Shown here piece after piece: positions 17,774 to 27,039 of a stretch of DNA of 36,132 bases. A model generated the notes under the pieces. It was not told the origin of the DNA, searched no databases, and saw only the letters and a list, made by a program, of their open reading frames with translations. Each line of letters opens with the position of its first letter. The first letter of the stretch is position 1. The DNA lies in IMG/VR virus record IMGVR_UViG_3300030329_003927, positions 1 to 36,132 of that record; one strand, 5' to 3'. A program made the translations under genes and the position numbers. This DNA is from a virus.

Positions 17774-18307
17774 CTATGCCCTATATGGCATAATCTTAAT
17801 TTTTAATGTTACAGCCCCATCTGTTTGCGCGGCCGATAATCTAATGCCTATTGCAGTATGACGTGCTTGCATAGAAGATTGTGTAGTATCAATATTAAAT
17901 GCATCGAAGTCTATTAATCTTGGAGCACCCCATTCAGCTTGATTCATATCAGTAGTTGCAGTTGTTATGCCGTCAGTATCTCCAGTAACCCAATTATCAC
18001 TAATAATACTTTCATCATTCTGCCCATACCATCCAATTTCAGCACTAGTATCTGTAATAGTCCCAGTTCTTTTAAACCACATCATCATATCAGTTGTAAA
18101 TTCATAGTCCATCAAAGGGCATATTAATACGTCATTAGCAGTGAGATTATGCGTCTCACCAGAACTAACTCCATTTTCAAATTGAAATGTATAAACACCA
18201 CGTTCTTCAACTAGTGTTCCACCTACTTTTTTATCAATTTTACCAATAGATTGAGGATATAAATAAATACTATTAGTTACTAACTTTTTCCCAAATGTTG
18301 TTGCCAT
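17774..18307 (-). CDS. Capsid-block virion protein, 177 residues
   Basis: Beta-rich, acidic product with M-M-M-W-F-K-R-T-G-T and I-G-W-Y-G-Q-N-D-E-S. A GAGG-type site (AAGAGGCAAT) precedes the ATG. It follows a small stem-loop (18328-18343) downstream of the 219-residue gene, so its expression relative to the capsid proteins may differ. No family recognised; decoration or head-completion protein is a guess from position. Confidence 0.6.
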   Translation of the reverse strand: MATTFGKKLVTNSIYLYPQSIGKIDKKVGGTLVEERGVYTFQFENGVSSGETHNLTANDVLICPLMDYEFTTDMMMWFKRTGTITDTSAEIGWYGQNDESIISDNWVTGDTDGITTATTDMNQAEWGAPRLIDFDAFNIDTTQSSMQARHTAIGIRLSAAQTDGAVTLKIKIMPYRA

Positions 18308-18327
18308 ATTGCCTCTTATTTATAGAA

Positions 18328-18343
18328 GGGAGCCTAAGCTCCC
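18328..18343 (-). terminator. Perfect 6-bp GC stem-loop in capsid block, possible attenuator
   Basis: GGGAGC, four-base loop, GCTCCC, in the ~60-base gap between two late genes. On the minus strand, the coding direction here, it is followed by TTCTATAAAT rather than a clean T-run; a T-run lies on the opposite side. It could act as a partial terminator or a 3' mRNA stabiliser for the abundant capsid transcripts. Mechanism not proven. Confidence 0.45.
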
Positions 18344-18366
18344 ATCTATATTTTTTACTTTTTTAA

Positions 18367-19026
18367 TTACGATGGGTCAGCCCCAATACCACCAAATACC
18401 ACAGGATTATTAATCGTATCATTCTTTTTAGCTTGTTTATCTAAAGGAACAGAATTAACATATGCAGCATTAACGACAGCAATACCAGCATTCAGGATAG
18501 TATGAGTTATACCATCACCACCTGAACCGCCGCCTGCATCAAGCGCAACCATTTTAACCCTTAATCTAGTAACACCATTTCCCAGCAAGTCTTCATCAAG
18601 ATGGTCACTAGGGAACATCCATTGAGAACCCCAATCCTGAGCAGGAGCCGCTATCTCGACCCAAGTTCCTGAATCTAATTCAGCTGCAGTACCAGGAACT
18701 ACTTCCTTGCCACTATTGAAATTGTTATTATTTGACTGTTTATAATATTCCCAACATGCTTTTAACTGAGAATTACCTAAATCCCCAATAACAAAAGTAG
18801 TTGAAGGGTCTATCGTCCCTACACATAATTCAGAGCTATAATAATCAGCAGTAGTATCTGTATGATAAGTACCAGCAGCTACATCATCCATGATAGTATT
18901 CGCTGTATATTTAAGACCTGCATCATCAATACTTACAGTCCAATTAACGTTTAAATTGCCGATTGGACGGGACCCCGAAGGGTCCCCGCCTATTCCACCA
19001 ATTGTTAAAGTACTTTGGTTAGCCAT
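18367..19026 (-). CDS. Virion protein next to the major capsid gene
   Basis: 219 residues, Gly/Asp/Asn-rich and beta-predicted. The two ends carry the same short motif: G-G-I-G-G-D-P-S near residue 10 and G-G-I-G-A-D-P-S at the C-terminus. It lies 11 bases after the major capsid gene, the usual place for a decoration or minor capsid protein. A very stable GC stem with a UUCG loop lies just inside its mRNA (18969-18986). Family not recognised. Confidence 0.6.
   Translation of the reverse strand: MANQSTLTIGGIGGDPSGSRPIGNLNVNWTVSIDDAGLKYTANTIMDDVAAGTYHTDTTADYYSSELCVGTIDPSTTFVIGDLGNSQLKACWEYYKQSNNNNFNSGKEVVPGTAAELDSGTWVEIAAPAQDWGSQWMFPSDHLDEDLLGNGVTRLRVKMVALDAGGGSGGDGITHTILNAGIAVVNAAYVNSVPLDKQAKKNDTINNPVVFGGIGADPS
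18969..18986 (-). other. Ultrastable 7-bp stem with UUCG tetraloop inside a coding region
   Basis: On the mRNA strand the bases read GGGACCC-TTCG-GGGTCCC, a C(UUCG)G-closed stem. It is ~40 bases after the start codon of the 219-residue gene and encodes G-D-P-S-G-S-R. It is conspicuous in AT-rich DNA. Confidence 0.6.
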
Positions 19027-19037
19027 AATTGACCTCC

Positions 19038-20372
19038 TTAAGTAAACTTCAAAATAGCGTGAGTTTCAGGAAGTTGTATTTCTAAACCAGCCTCAGTTAT
19101 GATTTGGTCTTTTCTTCCATCATCTCCATTATTCTGTATGTTAGTCTCAATAAATGTGTCTCTGCTAATACCGTTACCAACCAATGGTCGATAAGCAACA
19201 TTACTTAAGTCAATACAAATACAGTAATCTTCCCAAAGTCCTCTTAATAAAGGCTCTTGGATAAAGTGTAAATTACCAAAGATTGTATTCACTACAGTTA
19301 CAGTATGTCCAAATGCACCAGGAACTGTATTTACATCTAATCTATATTGGCTTGCACCAACAGAGTTATTTAAGAATGAACCAGAACCTAATTTATTTAA
19401 ATAAGTAATAACTTTTCTTGAAGCTAATACTAATTTATTGCCAGAGTTACCACCCTCAGGTGCAAAGAAATCTTCCATTGCATCTAAGAAAGCATCATAA
19501 CCTGATGAAGCATAAGACATGCTATACACTTTACCATTAGTTTCTGTATATGGTAAAATACCATGAGTATATCGAGTTGGAGCAGCTGCACCAGTCTCAT
19601 TACTTGATGCACCTACACCAAATAATAAAGCTTGCTCAATATCCATTTTATGTTCCATTAGTTTATCTTGCCAAACACGTTGATATTCATTAGAAATACC
19701 TCTGTATTCAGTAGCCATTGCAGTACCAGAGAACATGTTCATTGCAGTTTTAAAAATCTGACAATACCCTTCTCTGTCCATTAATGCATCTTGCCAACCG
19801 TCTGGAGCATTGGTACCCTCAGCATGTGAGCTACCAATCACAGAAGCTTTAGCATCATCTGCAAAAGCACATGTTGCACTAAATAAAGCTTTAAATTGTA
19901 CCTCTAAAGTACCAGCACCTGAAGTAACGCTAGGTGTTCCATCTACTCTAAAGCGTCTTACAGCCCCAGTTGTATCTTCTATACCAACAATTAAACCTTC
20001 TACTAAAAATTCAGGTCTATACTCAGCTGTTTGAATTGCGCCATATTTATCATAATTTACGTAAGTTTTAACATGACTAGCAGTACCAGTTGAGCCATCC
20101 ATTATTGTAGTGCCTGATGTATATGCTGCACTAGCTGATGAATCACCTAAGTTAAAATTACGTCTTTGCCATTGATGTCTTTGTTCTAAGAACTTAAAGA
20201 CTGGGTCGTTGGTTGCCTTCTTTGCCACGTTAGATAAGTATACGAAAAAAGGACTTTGGTTAGGAGCTAATTCAGCTACTCTATCACCAAAGTTAAATAT
20301 TCTTCTATTATCTGTAAGAGCTACGGAGCTAGAAGGAGTGTTACCACCATTCCCACTAAAAAATGTTCCCAT
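19038..20372 (-). CDS. Major capsid protein
   Basis: 444 residues. Sequence features include an N-terminal arm, then A-P-N-Q-S-P-F-F-V-Y-L-S, a Gly-rich mid region, and a helical segment W-Q-D-K-L-M-E-H-K-M-D-I-E-Q-A-L-L-F-G. Similar segments occur in HK97-fold capsid proteins of environmental tailed phages. Position supports the call: it directly follows the scaffold, portal and terminase genes in transcription order. AGAGG precedes the ATG. I see no protease gene or obvious delta-domain cleavage, so maturation appears to rely on the separate scaffold protein. Confidence 0.82.
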   Translation of the reverse strand: MGTFFSGNGGNTPSSSVALTDNRRIFNFGDRVAELAPNQSPFFVYLSNVAKKATNDPVFKFLEQRHQWQRRNFNLGDSSASAAYTSGTTIMDGSTGTASHVKTYVNYDKYGAIQTAEYRPEFLVEGLIVGIEDTTGAVRRFRVDGTPSVTSGAGTLEVQFKALFSATCAFADDAKASVIGSSHAEGTNAPDGWQDALMDREGYCQIFKTAMNMFSGTAMATEYRGISNEYQRVWQDKLMEHKMDIEQALLFGVGASSNETGAAAPTRYTHGILPYTETNGKVYSMSYASSGYDAFLDAMEDFFAPEGGNSGNKLVLASRKVITYLNKLGSGSFLNNSVGASQYRLDVNTVPGAFGHTVTVVNTIFGNLHFIQEPLLRGLWEDYCICIDLSNVAYRPLVGNGISRDTFIETNIQNNGDDGRKDQIITEAGLEIQLPETHAILKFT

Positions 20373-20434
20373 TTTTATACCTCTTTACATTAAACCCTCT
20401 ATCAACTGCTTTTGCCTTCAAGTAGGGTTAGTTA

Positions 20435-21388
20435 TTATTTAAACGGATTCTTACTATTAAAATCCTTAATCATTGCGTCCATAACTTGGTCTTCTGTGGC
20501 AGTTGTCGCTTCCTGGCCTGTGCCAGGCATAACACCCATAGGAGAAGGTATTTGTTGCGCTCTCTTCGTTTGTTCGAACGTAGGAGACGGACTATTTTGA
20601 ACAGGAGCTCCCTGAGGGGCGCCTTGTCCTGTCTTCATCCTCCACAATTGCACCAAATTATCCATTGTTAATGACTCATCAGATGACATGTCTTGAATAA
20701 AAGAACCAGCTTCTTCTTTAGTTAAACCATATTTGTTCATAACTAAGTTACCAACTTGGTTAATTTGCTGTTTCTGCTGAGCAATAGCTTGTTGCCTCTG
20801 TACTTCTTGAACACGTGCATTTCTTTCATTTTCCACTTGTTCTCTCATTACAGCTGCATCGTATTGACTTTTAAGTTCTCTATATTCCTCCATGTTATCT
20901 CGCCATTCTTCTTGCTCGTCTAAAAATCGAGCACTTTCACTTGAAGGGTCATTATATGCCTCTTCTCGTGAATAATTACGAGGTTTTACTGGTCTTGCTG
21001 GGGCATCAGGAAACCTTTCGGGTTCAGATTCTTGAGGAGGCTGATTAGCTAATATTTGCTGTTGCATCATTAACTGTTGTTGAGCCTGAGCTTCTTTAAC
21101 CTGGCCTAATTCATTCTCTAACTTAGCAGCTTGTGATTGCCAGTACTGATATCTAGTATCATCGTTTCTAGCATCATCTGCTGGGGTTGGAGATGGCGTT
21201 TCTACTGATTCATTTGTGGGTGTCCCAAAAGCGGGAGCCGTATCATCAACATTACCTAGTATAATATCGTCAACGGACAATTCGCTTGAGGAGTCCTGAC
21301 CAGCATCTACTTGTGGAGCACCGAAAGCATCAGTGGTATCCTGTGTATTTGCATTTTGAGGAGTATCCTGCACATTTGCGTTTTCCAT
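20435..21388 (-). CDS. Capsid scaffolding protein
   Basis: 317 residues, acidic, with very high Gln, Asp and Glu content and no hydrophobic core typical of a globular enzyme. The first ~90 residues are Asn/Asp/Thr/Pro-rich and disordered. A long Gln/Glu/Arg coiled-coil region covers ~95-225 (Q-Q-Q-L-M-M-Q-Q-Q, E-W-R-D-N-M-E-E-Y-R). The C-terminal end is short and basic (F-N-S-K-N-P-F-K), as expected for the shell-binding end of a scaffold. Position between portal and major capsid genes, with a TAATG junction to the portal, strongly supports the call. Confidence 0.8.
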   Translation of the reverse strand: MENANVQDTPQNANTQDTTDAFGAPQVDAGQDSSSELSVDDIILGNVDDTAPAFGTPTNESVETPSPTPADDARNDDTRYQYWQSQAAKLENELGQVKEAQAQQQLMMQQQILANQPPQESEPERFPDAPARPVKPRNYSREEAYNDPSSESARFLDEQEEWRDNMEEYRELKSQYDAAVMREQVENERNARVQEVQRQQAIAQQKQQINQVGNLVMNKYGLTKEEAGSFIQDMSSDESLTMDNLVQLWRMKTGQGAPQGAPVQNSPSPTFEQTKRAQQIPSPMGVMPGTGQEATTATEDQVMDAMIKDFNSKNPFK

Positions 21389-23616
21389 TACTTTTTACCT
21401 TTTTCTTTTGCTGCCCCTGTACCACCTTTAGGGGGTGAGCCGTCTTTAATTGAGCGACGAATGTCGCTTTTAATGGTGGATAAATTGTCATCAAGCCGTT
21501 TTTCAAATATGGTATTAGCAGCTTTTGCTTTATTACTAACATTGTCCATTTCTGATTTAAACTTCTCAACTTCAATTCGTTTGCGGAGATTAACCGCTTC
21601 TCTATCACGAGTTTGTAAATCACCTTGTAATTTTTTAACTTGCTCTTGAGCTCCTTGAAGTTGTCCTTGTAACTGAGCAATAATGTCAGTCCTTTCAAGA
21701 ACGCCCTCAATATCGAATACTTCTGTCTTTTTAAGAACTTCTTCTTTATCAATCAGCCCTTTAGTATAAGCATCCATATAGAACTCAAGTTCAGCAAATC
21801 GATTAGTAGGTAAGGTTGAGCCTGCTACTACGATTACATCATATTTACCAATCGTGATATTATTGATGATTTGAATTTCATTTGTCTTATCATCATAAAG
21901 CTTTTTATTCACCGCATATTCTGTCATAGAATTGTTAGGTTGTACTACTCTAAAGACTTTCTCTACAGTGTACAATTGCTGTATTAAAGGTATAGCTACT
22001 TCTGCAACGCGAGTAAGACTAGCTTCAATATCAGCTAATTTTGATTTAATTTTTCTTTGCCCAAATTCATCTAAAGCAATAGTAGCTTTATATGTTTGAG
22101 GGGCAACGGATGAATTTCCTTGCATCATTTCATATAAACCTAATTGATGGTCTATATCATTTTTAGCATCTTGTTCATTTTTATATAATTCATTAGGAAG
22201 AGGCATAGGCTGAACAGGTGTTGGAGCACCAGCATCCATATCAACTGGAATAGCAACTCCAGGTTGAGCCCATTTTTCTTCAAATTCTTTCATATCAACG
22301 CTACCTTCAGGTATTAATATCTTTGTATTAGTACTTGTAGTAGCATGAGCCACTATTAAAGAACGTGTTTTATTGATATACTCTTGCATATCACGTACCA
22401 TTCTTACATCTGATATAGGATATGGTGTTCTTGTATGTATATTGCAAAAAGGAACAATAGGATAATTCTCAGTAGGCAATATTCTGCTATATAGCTTCTT
22501 ATCTCCTATTACTATACACTGATGAACTCTCTTAACCTGAACCCTTGCCACTTCAATATATTTTTTCAATATCAATTCTTGATAATCCACCTCTACAACA
22601 TCAGGCTTTTCAGGGGTTGGAAGGTCTTCAATTGAAGCTCCCTTTCTCCCCAAGTCATCTACCATCATTTGATATTGTTGTTGTATTTGCTGCTCTAGCT
22701 GCAAAGCTAGCTTTTGTGCTTGTTCAGGGTCTACAATAGGCTGTCCATTAATTAACCAAGCTGGTTGCTTAATGTACTCTTTAAACTTATCATCCTCTAG
22801 CAAGTCTTCAGTACCAGAGAAGCGTTCAAAAATCCTATATCTATCTACTATTTCTTTAGAATACCATTCATAACCACGCACATACTCATCACTATCGCCG
22901 AATGTACCATGATTAGTCTTAGTCTCTGTATCCTCTGGGAATATTACTTGACCATTATCTACGCGTTCAGTAGTTGGTCTATCTGACCATTGTTCTGATT
23001 CGGCATTATTAATTGCCTTTTCATACATGGGATATAATTTCTTGGCTTGGTCACGTGTAAAAAACCGAGATATTATAATATTCTCGGCGTCATCAAAAAA
23101 GCGGTCCCTTGAGTTAGGGTCCACATAGACATCAAGAGGGTCTACGCTATGAAAGCGTACCTCGCCTTTACCCATATCCATCATAGGGTCTTGATATACG
23201 TGAATATAACCCAAGCCAGTTACGTAGTAATCATCTACAACTTCCCTGATTACGCTCCTCCCATCAGATATATCATACATATATGATAATAAAGCGCTTA
23301 ATACTTGAGCTACTTTGTTATCTGAATCTTCTCGAGCAGCACATCTAAACGACGGTCTATTGGCTGTAATCATAGCCTTCGCGGCTTCTACCGCTGGGTG
23401 TATTCGATTAACTACTATTGGAGCTTGGCCACGAGCTTGTAATGTTTTACGTTGCTCGTCAGTCCATTGCTTGCCTAGTCTAAATTCTTTATCTTCCTGA
23501 ACATGCTGTGCCCACGTATCTCTTTTCTTAGAATACGTACGCCAGATATCATGTACCTTCTGGACAGCTTGTTTATCTGTCATTTTTCCGTATTTAGTAG
23601 ATTTCTTTTTCTCCAT
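21388..23616 (-). CDS. Portal protein
   Basis: 742 residues, the size of P22-type portals. Motifs include R-L-G-K-Q-W-T-D-E-Q-R near the N-terminus and V-V-N-R-I-H-P-A-V-E-A-A-K. Residues following have the V-D-D-Y-Y-V-T-G-L-G-Y and D-P-L-D-V-Y-V-D-P pattern of this family. A long C-terminal barrel-like coiled coil (~640-710) leads to a Gly/Lys-rich end. Portals form the dodecameric ring at one capsid vertex through which DNA is packaged by the terminase. It lies 17 bases after TerL. Confidence 0.88.
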   Translation of the reverse strand: MEKKKSTKYGKMTDKQAVQKVHDIWRTYSKKRDTWAQHVQEDKEFRLGKQWTDEQRKTLQARGQAPIVVNRIHPAVEAAKAMITANRPSFRCAAREDSDNKVAQVLSALLSYMYDISDGRSVIREVVDDYYVTGLGYIHVYQDPMMDMGKGEVRFHSVDPLDVYVDPNSRDRFFDDAENIIISRFFTRDQAKKLYPMYEKAINNAESEQWSDRPTTERVDNGQVIFPEDTETKTNHGTFGDSDEYVRGYEWYSKEIVDRYRIFERFSGTEDLLEDDKFKEYIKQPAWLINGQPIVDPEQAQKLALQLEQQIQQQYQMMVDDLGRKGASIEDLPTPEKPDVVEVDYQELILKKYIEVARVQVKRVHQCIVIGDKKLYSRILPTENYPIVPFCNIHTRTPYPISDVRMVRDMQEYINKTRSLIVAHATTSTNTKILIPEGSVDMKEFEEKWAQPGVAIPVDMDAGAPTPVQPMPLPNELYKNEQDAKNDIDHQLGLYEMMQGNSSVAPQTYKATIALDEFGQRKIKSKLADIEASLTRVAEVAIPLIQQLYTVEKVFRVVQPNNSMTEYAVNKKLYDDKTNEIQIINNITIGKYDVIVVAGSTLPTNRFAELEFYMDAYTKGLIDKEEVLKKTEVFDIEGVLERTDIIAQLQGQLQGAQEQVKKLQGDLQTRDREAVNLRKRIEVEKFKSEMDNVSNKAKAANTIFEKRLDDNLSTIKSDIRRSIKDGSPPKGGTGAAKEKGKK

Positions 23617-23633
23617 AAAGCGTAATATAACTC

Positions 23634-25130
23634 CTACATTACCTTCCAGTCAAGTATTTTTTTAATAAAGTTGCTTTTATCGTCCTCTTTGACGTATTTT
23701 TTAACCCTACATGCCCTATGCCCATCTAATGCAGTCCATACAGCATCCATAATATCATCATGCTTGCCTTTAGGGTATGACAAGAACTCTTGTTGGGCAC
23801 TTAAATCTTCAGGCCTAAAGTAAAAATCTCCTTTTGCAAAGATAGGAACCAGCGAGAGCAAGCGCTCTGATTTCGCATTTCTAGGTTTAACGCCTCTTTC
23901 CAGCCCTGGAATATATAAATTCTCCTCTTGCATTAGTTGTTTAGTTGCAGTCCTAAGCGCTTCTTGGTACCCAACTGTCTCTATTTTCATCCGTTTAGGC
24001 CTGAATTTTTTATATACAGATATAATCTCATTAGGTTGTTCTGCAGGTGATATCCGCTTTTGTACACAATCGATGAGATATTTTCTATTATCGCCATCAA
24101 CAGCAATGGTAGCGATGACAAAAAAGTCAGCGCGCCTTGATAAAGAACTAGCAGGGTCAACCCCACTATACACATCAACTGGTATAATTTTTTCATCATC
24201 ATCGTCTAGCTCCTGTATTAAACATGCTTGTCCTCCTCTTCTTTCAAACTTGTAATGATGCATCTTAATCCACTCAGGTTTAAATGGCGCATCATCAGGA
24301 GATTGAGCAATATTCATATACTCCTGATAAAATCCGTTCAAATTACCTACAGATGCAAATTCATCTTTAATTCCTAATATACGCTCTTTTGGGAACCTTT
24401 CTGGCCATATAGACTTTTGGTTTTCATCCCATATAGAATACCATAATGTTTTCCATGCACTACTATCTTTTGCCCAATATAAGAAACAATCCTCTGATAT
24501 TACCGTTCCAATCATACATATCTTTCCATCATCGGATAATGAAGGTATAACCGCCTCTGTCATCCACTTTCTATTCTTGGCACGTGCCTCTGGAGTATAT
24601 GCATTAAGCTCTGACTCAAAGTCATCAACTATAATTAGGTTAGGCCTTGTATCTCCTTCAATAAAACCACGGACTCTTTGTCCTGTACCTACAGCTATTA
24701 TCCTGGTACCATTAGCAAGCAATACATCTGTATTAGTCCACCTGCTTGCAGTATTAGGACCTAAATCACCAAATATGCCTCTAAACTTCTCTGAATGTAT
24801 CAAGTGATATTTAATACGTGATAAGAAGTTAATAGACTGAGCTTGTGACTCAGATACTATAACTATAAATAAATCCTCTTTAGACGACTTAAATGCTGTT
24901 CTCCATAATGGATAAATAAGAGTGGTAACAGTACTCTTTGCCGTTCCCCTAGGAGCAGCTATTAGCACTCTTTTTGTGTCGTCATCCTTTAAAGAAGAAT
25001 ACACCTCGTGATGGAACGGTGGTGTTTGTTTGCGGAGGGCTGTCGGGAAGCAGTATCTTCCAAATAGTGCCATATTCTTCCGCATCTTCTTTAGTGCTTC
25101 TAGTTGAGCATACTTTTCTTCAAAATCCAT
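23634..25130 (-). CDS. terL: Terminase large subunit
   Basis: 498 residues. The ATPase half has Walker A at ~59-67 (A-P-R-G-T-A-K-S-T) and Walker B at ~165-172 (L-I-I-V-D-D-F-E). The nuclease half carries G-V-D-P with D325 as the likely first metal ligand and the C-terminal K-H-D-D-I-M-D-A block near 463 as the last, as in RuvC-like terminase nucleases. It pumps DNA through the portal and cuts the concatemer. Its ATG overlaps the stop of the HExxH gene (TAATG), with the portal gene right after. Confidence 0.95.
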   Translation of the reverse strand: MDFEEKYAQLEALKKMRKNMALFGRYCFPTALRKQTPPFHHEVYSSLKDDDTKRVLIAAPRGTAKSTVTTLIYPLWRTAFKSSKEDLFIVIVSESQAQSINFLSRIKYHLIHSEKFRGIFGDLGPNTASRWTNTDVLLANGTRIIAVGTGQRVRGFIEGDTRPNLIIVDDFESELNAYTPEARAKNRKWMTEAVIPSLSDDGKICMIGTVISEDCFLYWAKDSSAWKTLWYSIWDENQKSIWPERFPKERILGIKDEFASVGNLNGFYQEYMNIAQSPDDAPFKPEWIKMHHYKFERRGGQACLIQELDDDDEKIIPVDVYSGVDPASSLSRRADFFVIATIAVDGDNRKYLIDCVQKRISPAEQPNEIISVYKKFRPKRMKIETVGYQEALRTATKQLMQEENLYIPGLERGVKPRNAKSERLLSLVPIFAKGDFYFRPEDLSAQQEFLSYPKGKHDDIMDAVWTALDGHRACRVKKYVKEDDKSNFIKKILDWKVM

Positions 25131-26197
25131 TATTCGTCTTTATCTAGCATAGTCTTGCCTATATAAGCTGCGGGAATTACTCCCCAAAGCTTAGTAAGTT
25201 CATTATCAACTAATCCAGGATATAAGTCATCTAGCATAATTTTAGTACTCTTGCCAGACTCATCAGCATAATGAGGTATTTTCAGCATTCGACTTAATGG
25301 GCCTTTTAATTCTGCTACATGACCTAAAACCTCATCTGCATTATCCATATATCTTAAATGTCCTTGTCCATACTTGCTTACTAAATCTGGATTATAATAA
25401 TCAGCATACCAAGGGTCTCCGAGCAATTCAAAGTCATCTACATCTAGCTTATTTAATTTTTTTGCGTCATGGATTTTACTATACTGTTGTGTAATGTTCT
25501 CTGTGTGAGGATTCTGAAAACGTCCCCATTTATGATTCATATCAATATAAGGGTCGTTTAAACCATGTTGTATTTCATGTCTTAAAGTGCTGCTTGTACC
25601 ACCTCTTCCTGTATTAATCTTTATCTTATTAGTAAAAGGATTATAGTTTCCTAAATCTCCCGTATATCTAGTTCTAAATGTTAGATTCCCTGGCTTAGTA
25701 AGTTGGTCAAGTCTAGCTTTAAGCCATAAATCATATAAATCAGGGTCATTATTAAATATATCCCCAACTTCATCTCCGAATGTATATTTTAATCGGTCAA
25801 GACCTTGCTGCCCTAGTTTATCCTCTAATATATCAGCCTTAACTTCCTTTAGCTTTTTTAAATTCTTGCCATAATGTCCTGCTTTTAATCTAGTATACGC
25901 TCCTAGTAGTCCTTTTTTTACATCAACTATACTAGATTTGATATTCTTAACAGTTTGGGGTATATCTTTGACCATTTGTAATAAAGACTTACCTTTTGTT
26001 ACAGGAGCCCCAATAGCAGTTTCTAATGTACCTAAGCCTCCTTGGGTATCAATTCTTCCAGTAAATAGGTTATCAAAGAAAGTCGGAGGAACAGTTATGC
26101 TTCCAGGGTCACGAGTAGTTATCGTCTTTTTATCTGGTAACTTTGGAGTCTTTATATCTATATTGACTTTAGTATTGTCTGATGACGCGAAATTCAT
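25130..26197 (-). CDS. Putative zincin metallopeptidase-like protein
   Basis: 355 residues. A clear HExxH motif H207-E-I-Q-H211 sits in T-L-R-H-E-I-Q-H-G-L-N-D, preceded by strand-like K-I-K-I-N-T, the usual context of zincin metallopeptidases. E208 would be the catalytic base, and an acidic or His third ligand may lie at ~H285/E290 (E-V-L-G-H-V-A-E). A basic A-G-H-Y-G-K-N-L-K-K-L-K region precedes it. It overlaps TerL by one base and the small-terminase candidate by four. Zincin domains are known in phage polyvalent proteins delivered with DNA. Peptidase activity is a motif-based inference, and the third ligand is not certain. Confidence 0.6.
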   Translation of the reverse strand: MNFASSDNTKVNIDIKTPKLPDKKTITTRDPGSITVPPTFFDNLFTGRIDTQGGLGTLETAIGAPVTKGKSLLQMVKDIPQTVKNIKSSIVDVKKGLLGAYTRLKAGHYGKNLKKLKEVKADILEDKLGQQGLDRLKYTFGDEVGDIFNNDPDLYDLWLKARLDQLTKPGNLTFRTRYTGDLGNYNPFTNKIKINTGRGGTSSTLRHEIQHGLNDPYIDMNHKWGRFQNPHTENITQQYSKIHDAKKLNKLDVDDFELLGDPWYADYYNPDLVSKYGQGHLRYMDNADEVLGHVAELKGPLSRMLKIPHYADESGKSTKIMLDDLYPGLVDNELTKLWGVIPAAYIGKTMLDKDE

Positions 26198-26973
26198 TCT
26201 TCAGATACATCTTCCTTTTTTTCCTCAATTTGTACTCGTTGCACCGTTAATCCTTTTTCTTCTTCTTTTAGCTCATCTATAAGCTTTACACTAGAAAAGG
26301 CCTCAATTGTATCAGTAGTCTTAAGTAAATGCTTTTCTTTCATACCATGCATATCCTGAAGGTTATCTACTGCTTTTAAAAGATTTGATATATCTTTCTT
26401 ATCTTGAGCTAATTCAATAGCCTGCTTTAATAAATCTAACGTATAGTCTTCATCTAGACCGTGCTCCGTTAATCTTTTACCTAGTTCTTCTCTTACCATA
26501 CCTTGAAATATCTCCGTTTTCATTGTCCTCTTCCACTTACGTTTCTGAGAATCATTAATTTCACCTAATGCCCACTCTATAGCCTGGTCATAATCAGGTT
26601 TTAAAGCAAACATCATAGCTAACGCCTTCATCTTCTGCTGTTTAGACTGAACCTCTAAATAAGACTTTCCAGTCATAGTGACATTAGTTTTACGTCCTTT
26701 AGCGTTTAAAGGCTTAGTTTTATGCTTTGGGCTAAAAAACGTATACCCAAAAGGGAATCTCATGTAAATATTCTTACGACCTGTATTATCAGTATACTCG
26801 CGACGGGAAAGCACTGTGGCCACATACTTGTCGTCAGTAAGTGCATGTTCTCCAATATCAGCAGTTTTCCATTGTTTATAATCAATTCCACGTTCTTTTG
26901 CTTCCTTTTCTTTGTAAATGGGGTAATGTGTCTCTTTCTTATCCCCTTTATGCTTAATCTTAATAATATACAT
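26194..26973 (-). CDS. Putative terminase small subunit
   Basis: 259 residues. The N-terminal part is beta-rich and basic (Y-I-I-K-I-K-H-K). The C-terminal part is a helical array (L-L-K-Q-A-I-E-L-A-Q-D-K-K-D-I-S-N-L-L-K) ending in N-L-Q-D-M-H-G-M-K-E-K, similar in layout to the oligomerisation and C-terminal region of small terminases. It is upstream of TerL, separated only by the HExxH gene. Small terminase recognises the packaging site and regulates TerL. The family is divergent, so this rests on position plus the helical C-terminus. Confidence 0.5.
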   Translation of the reverse strand: MYIIKIKHKGDKKETHYPIYKEKEAKERGIDYKQWKTADIGEHALTDDKYVATVLSRREYTDNTGRKNIYMRFPFGYTFFSPKHKTKPLNAKGRKTNVTMTGKSYLEVQSKQQKMKALAMMFALKPDYDQAIEWALGEINDSQKRKWKRTMKTEIFQGMVREELGKRLTEHGLDEDYTLDLLKQAIELAQDKKDISNLLKAVDNLQDMHGMKEKHLLKTTDTIEAFSSVKLIDELKEEEKGLTVQRVQIEEKKEDVSEE

Positions 26974-26975
26974 TC

Positions 26976-27032
26976 TTAATCGTTAATCCAATAAGGATAC
27001 GTAGATTCCCAATAATCTTCCTCTATATACAT
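26976..27032 (-). CDS. Possible 18-residue microprotein
   Basis: A short ATG frame (M-Y-I-E-E-D-Y-W-E-S-T-Y-P-Y-W-I-N-D) fills the gap between two late genes, with AAGGG upstream. Acidic and aromatic. Too short to prove coding; it may instead be spacer. Confidence 0.25.
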   Translation of the reverse strand: MYIEEDYWESTYPYWIND

Positions 27033-27039
27033 ATAACCC

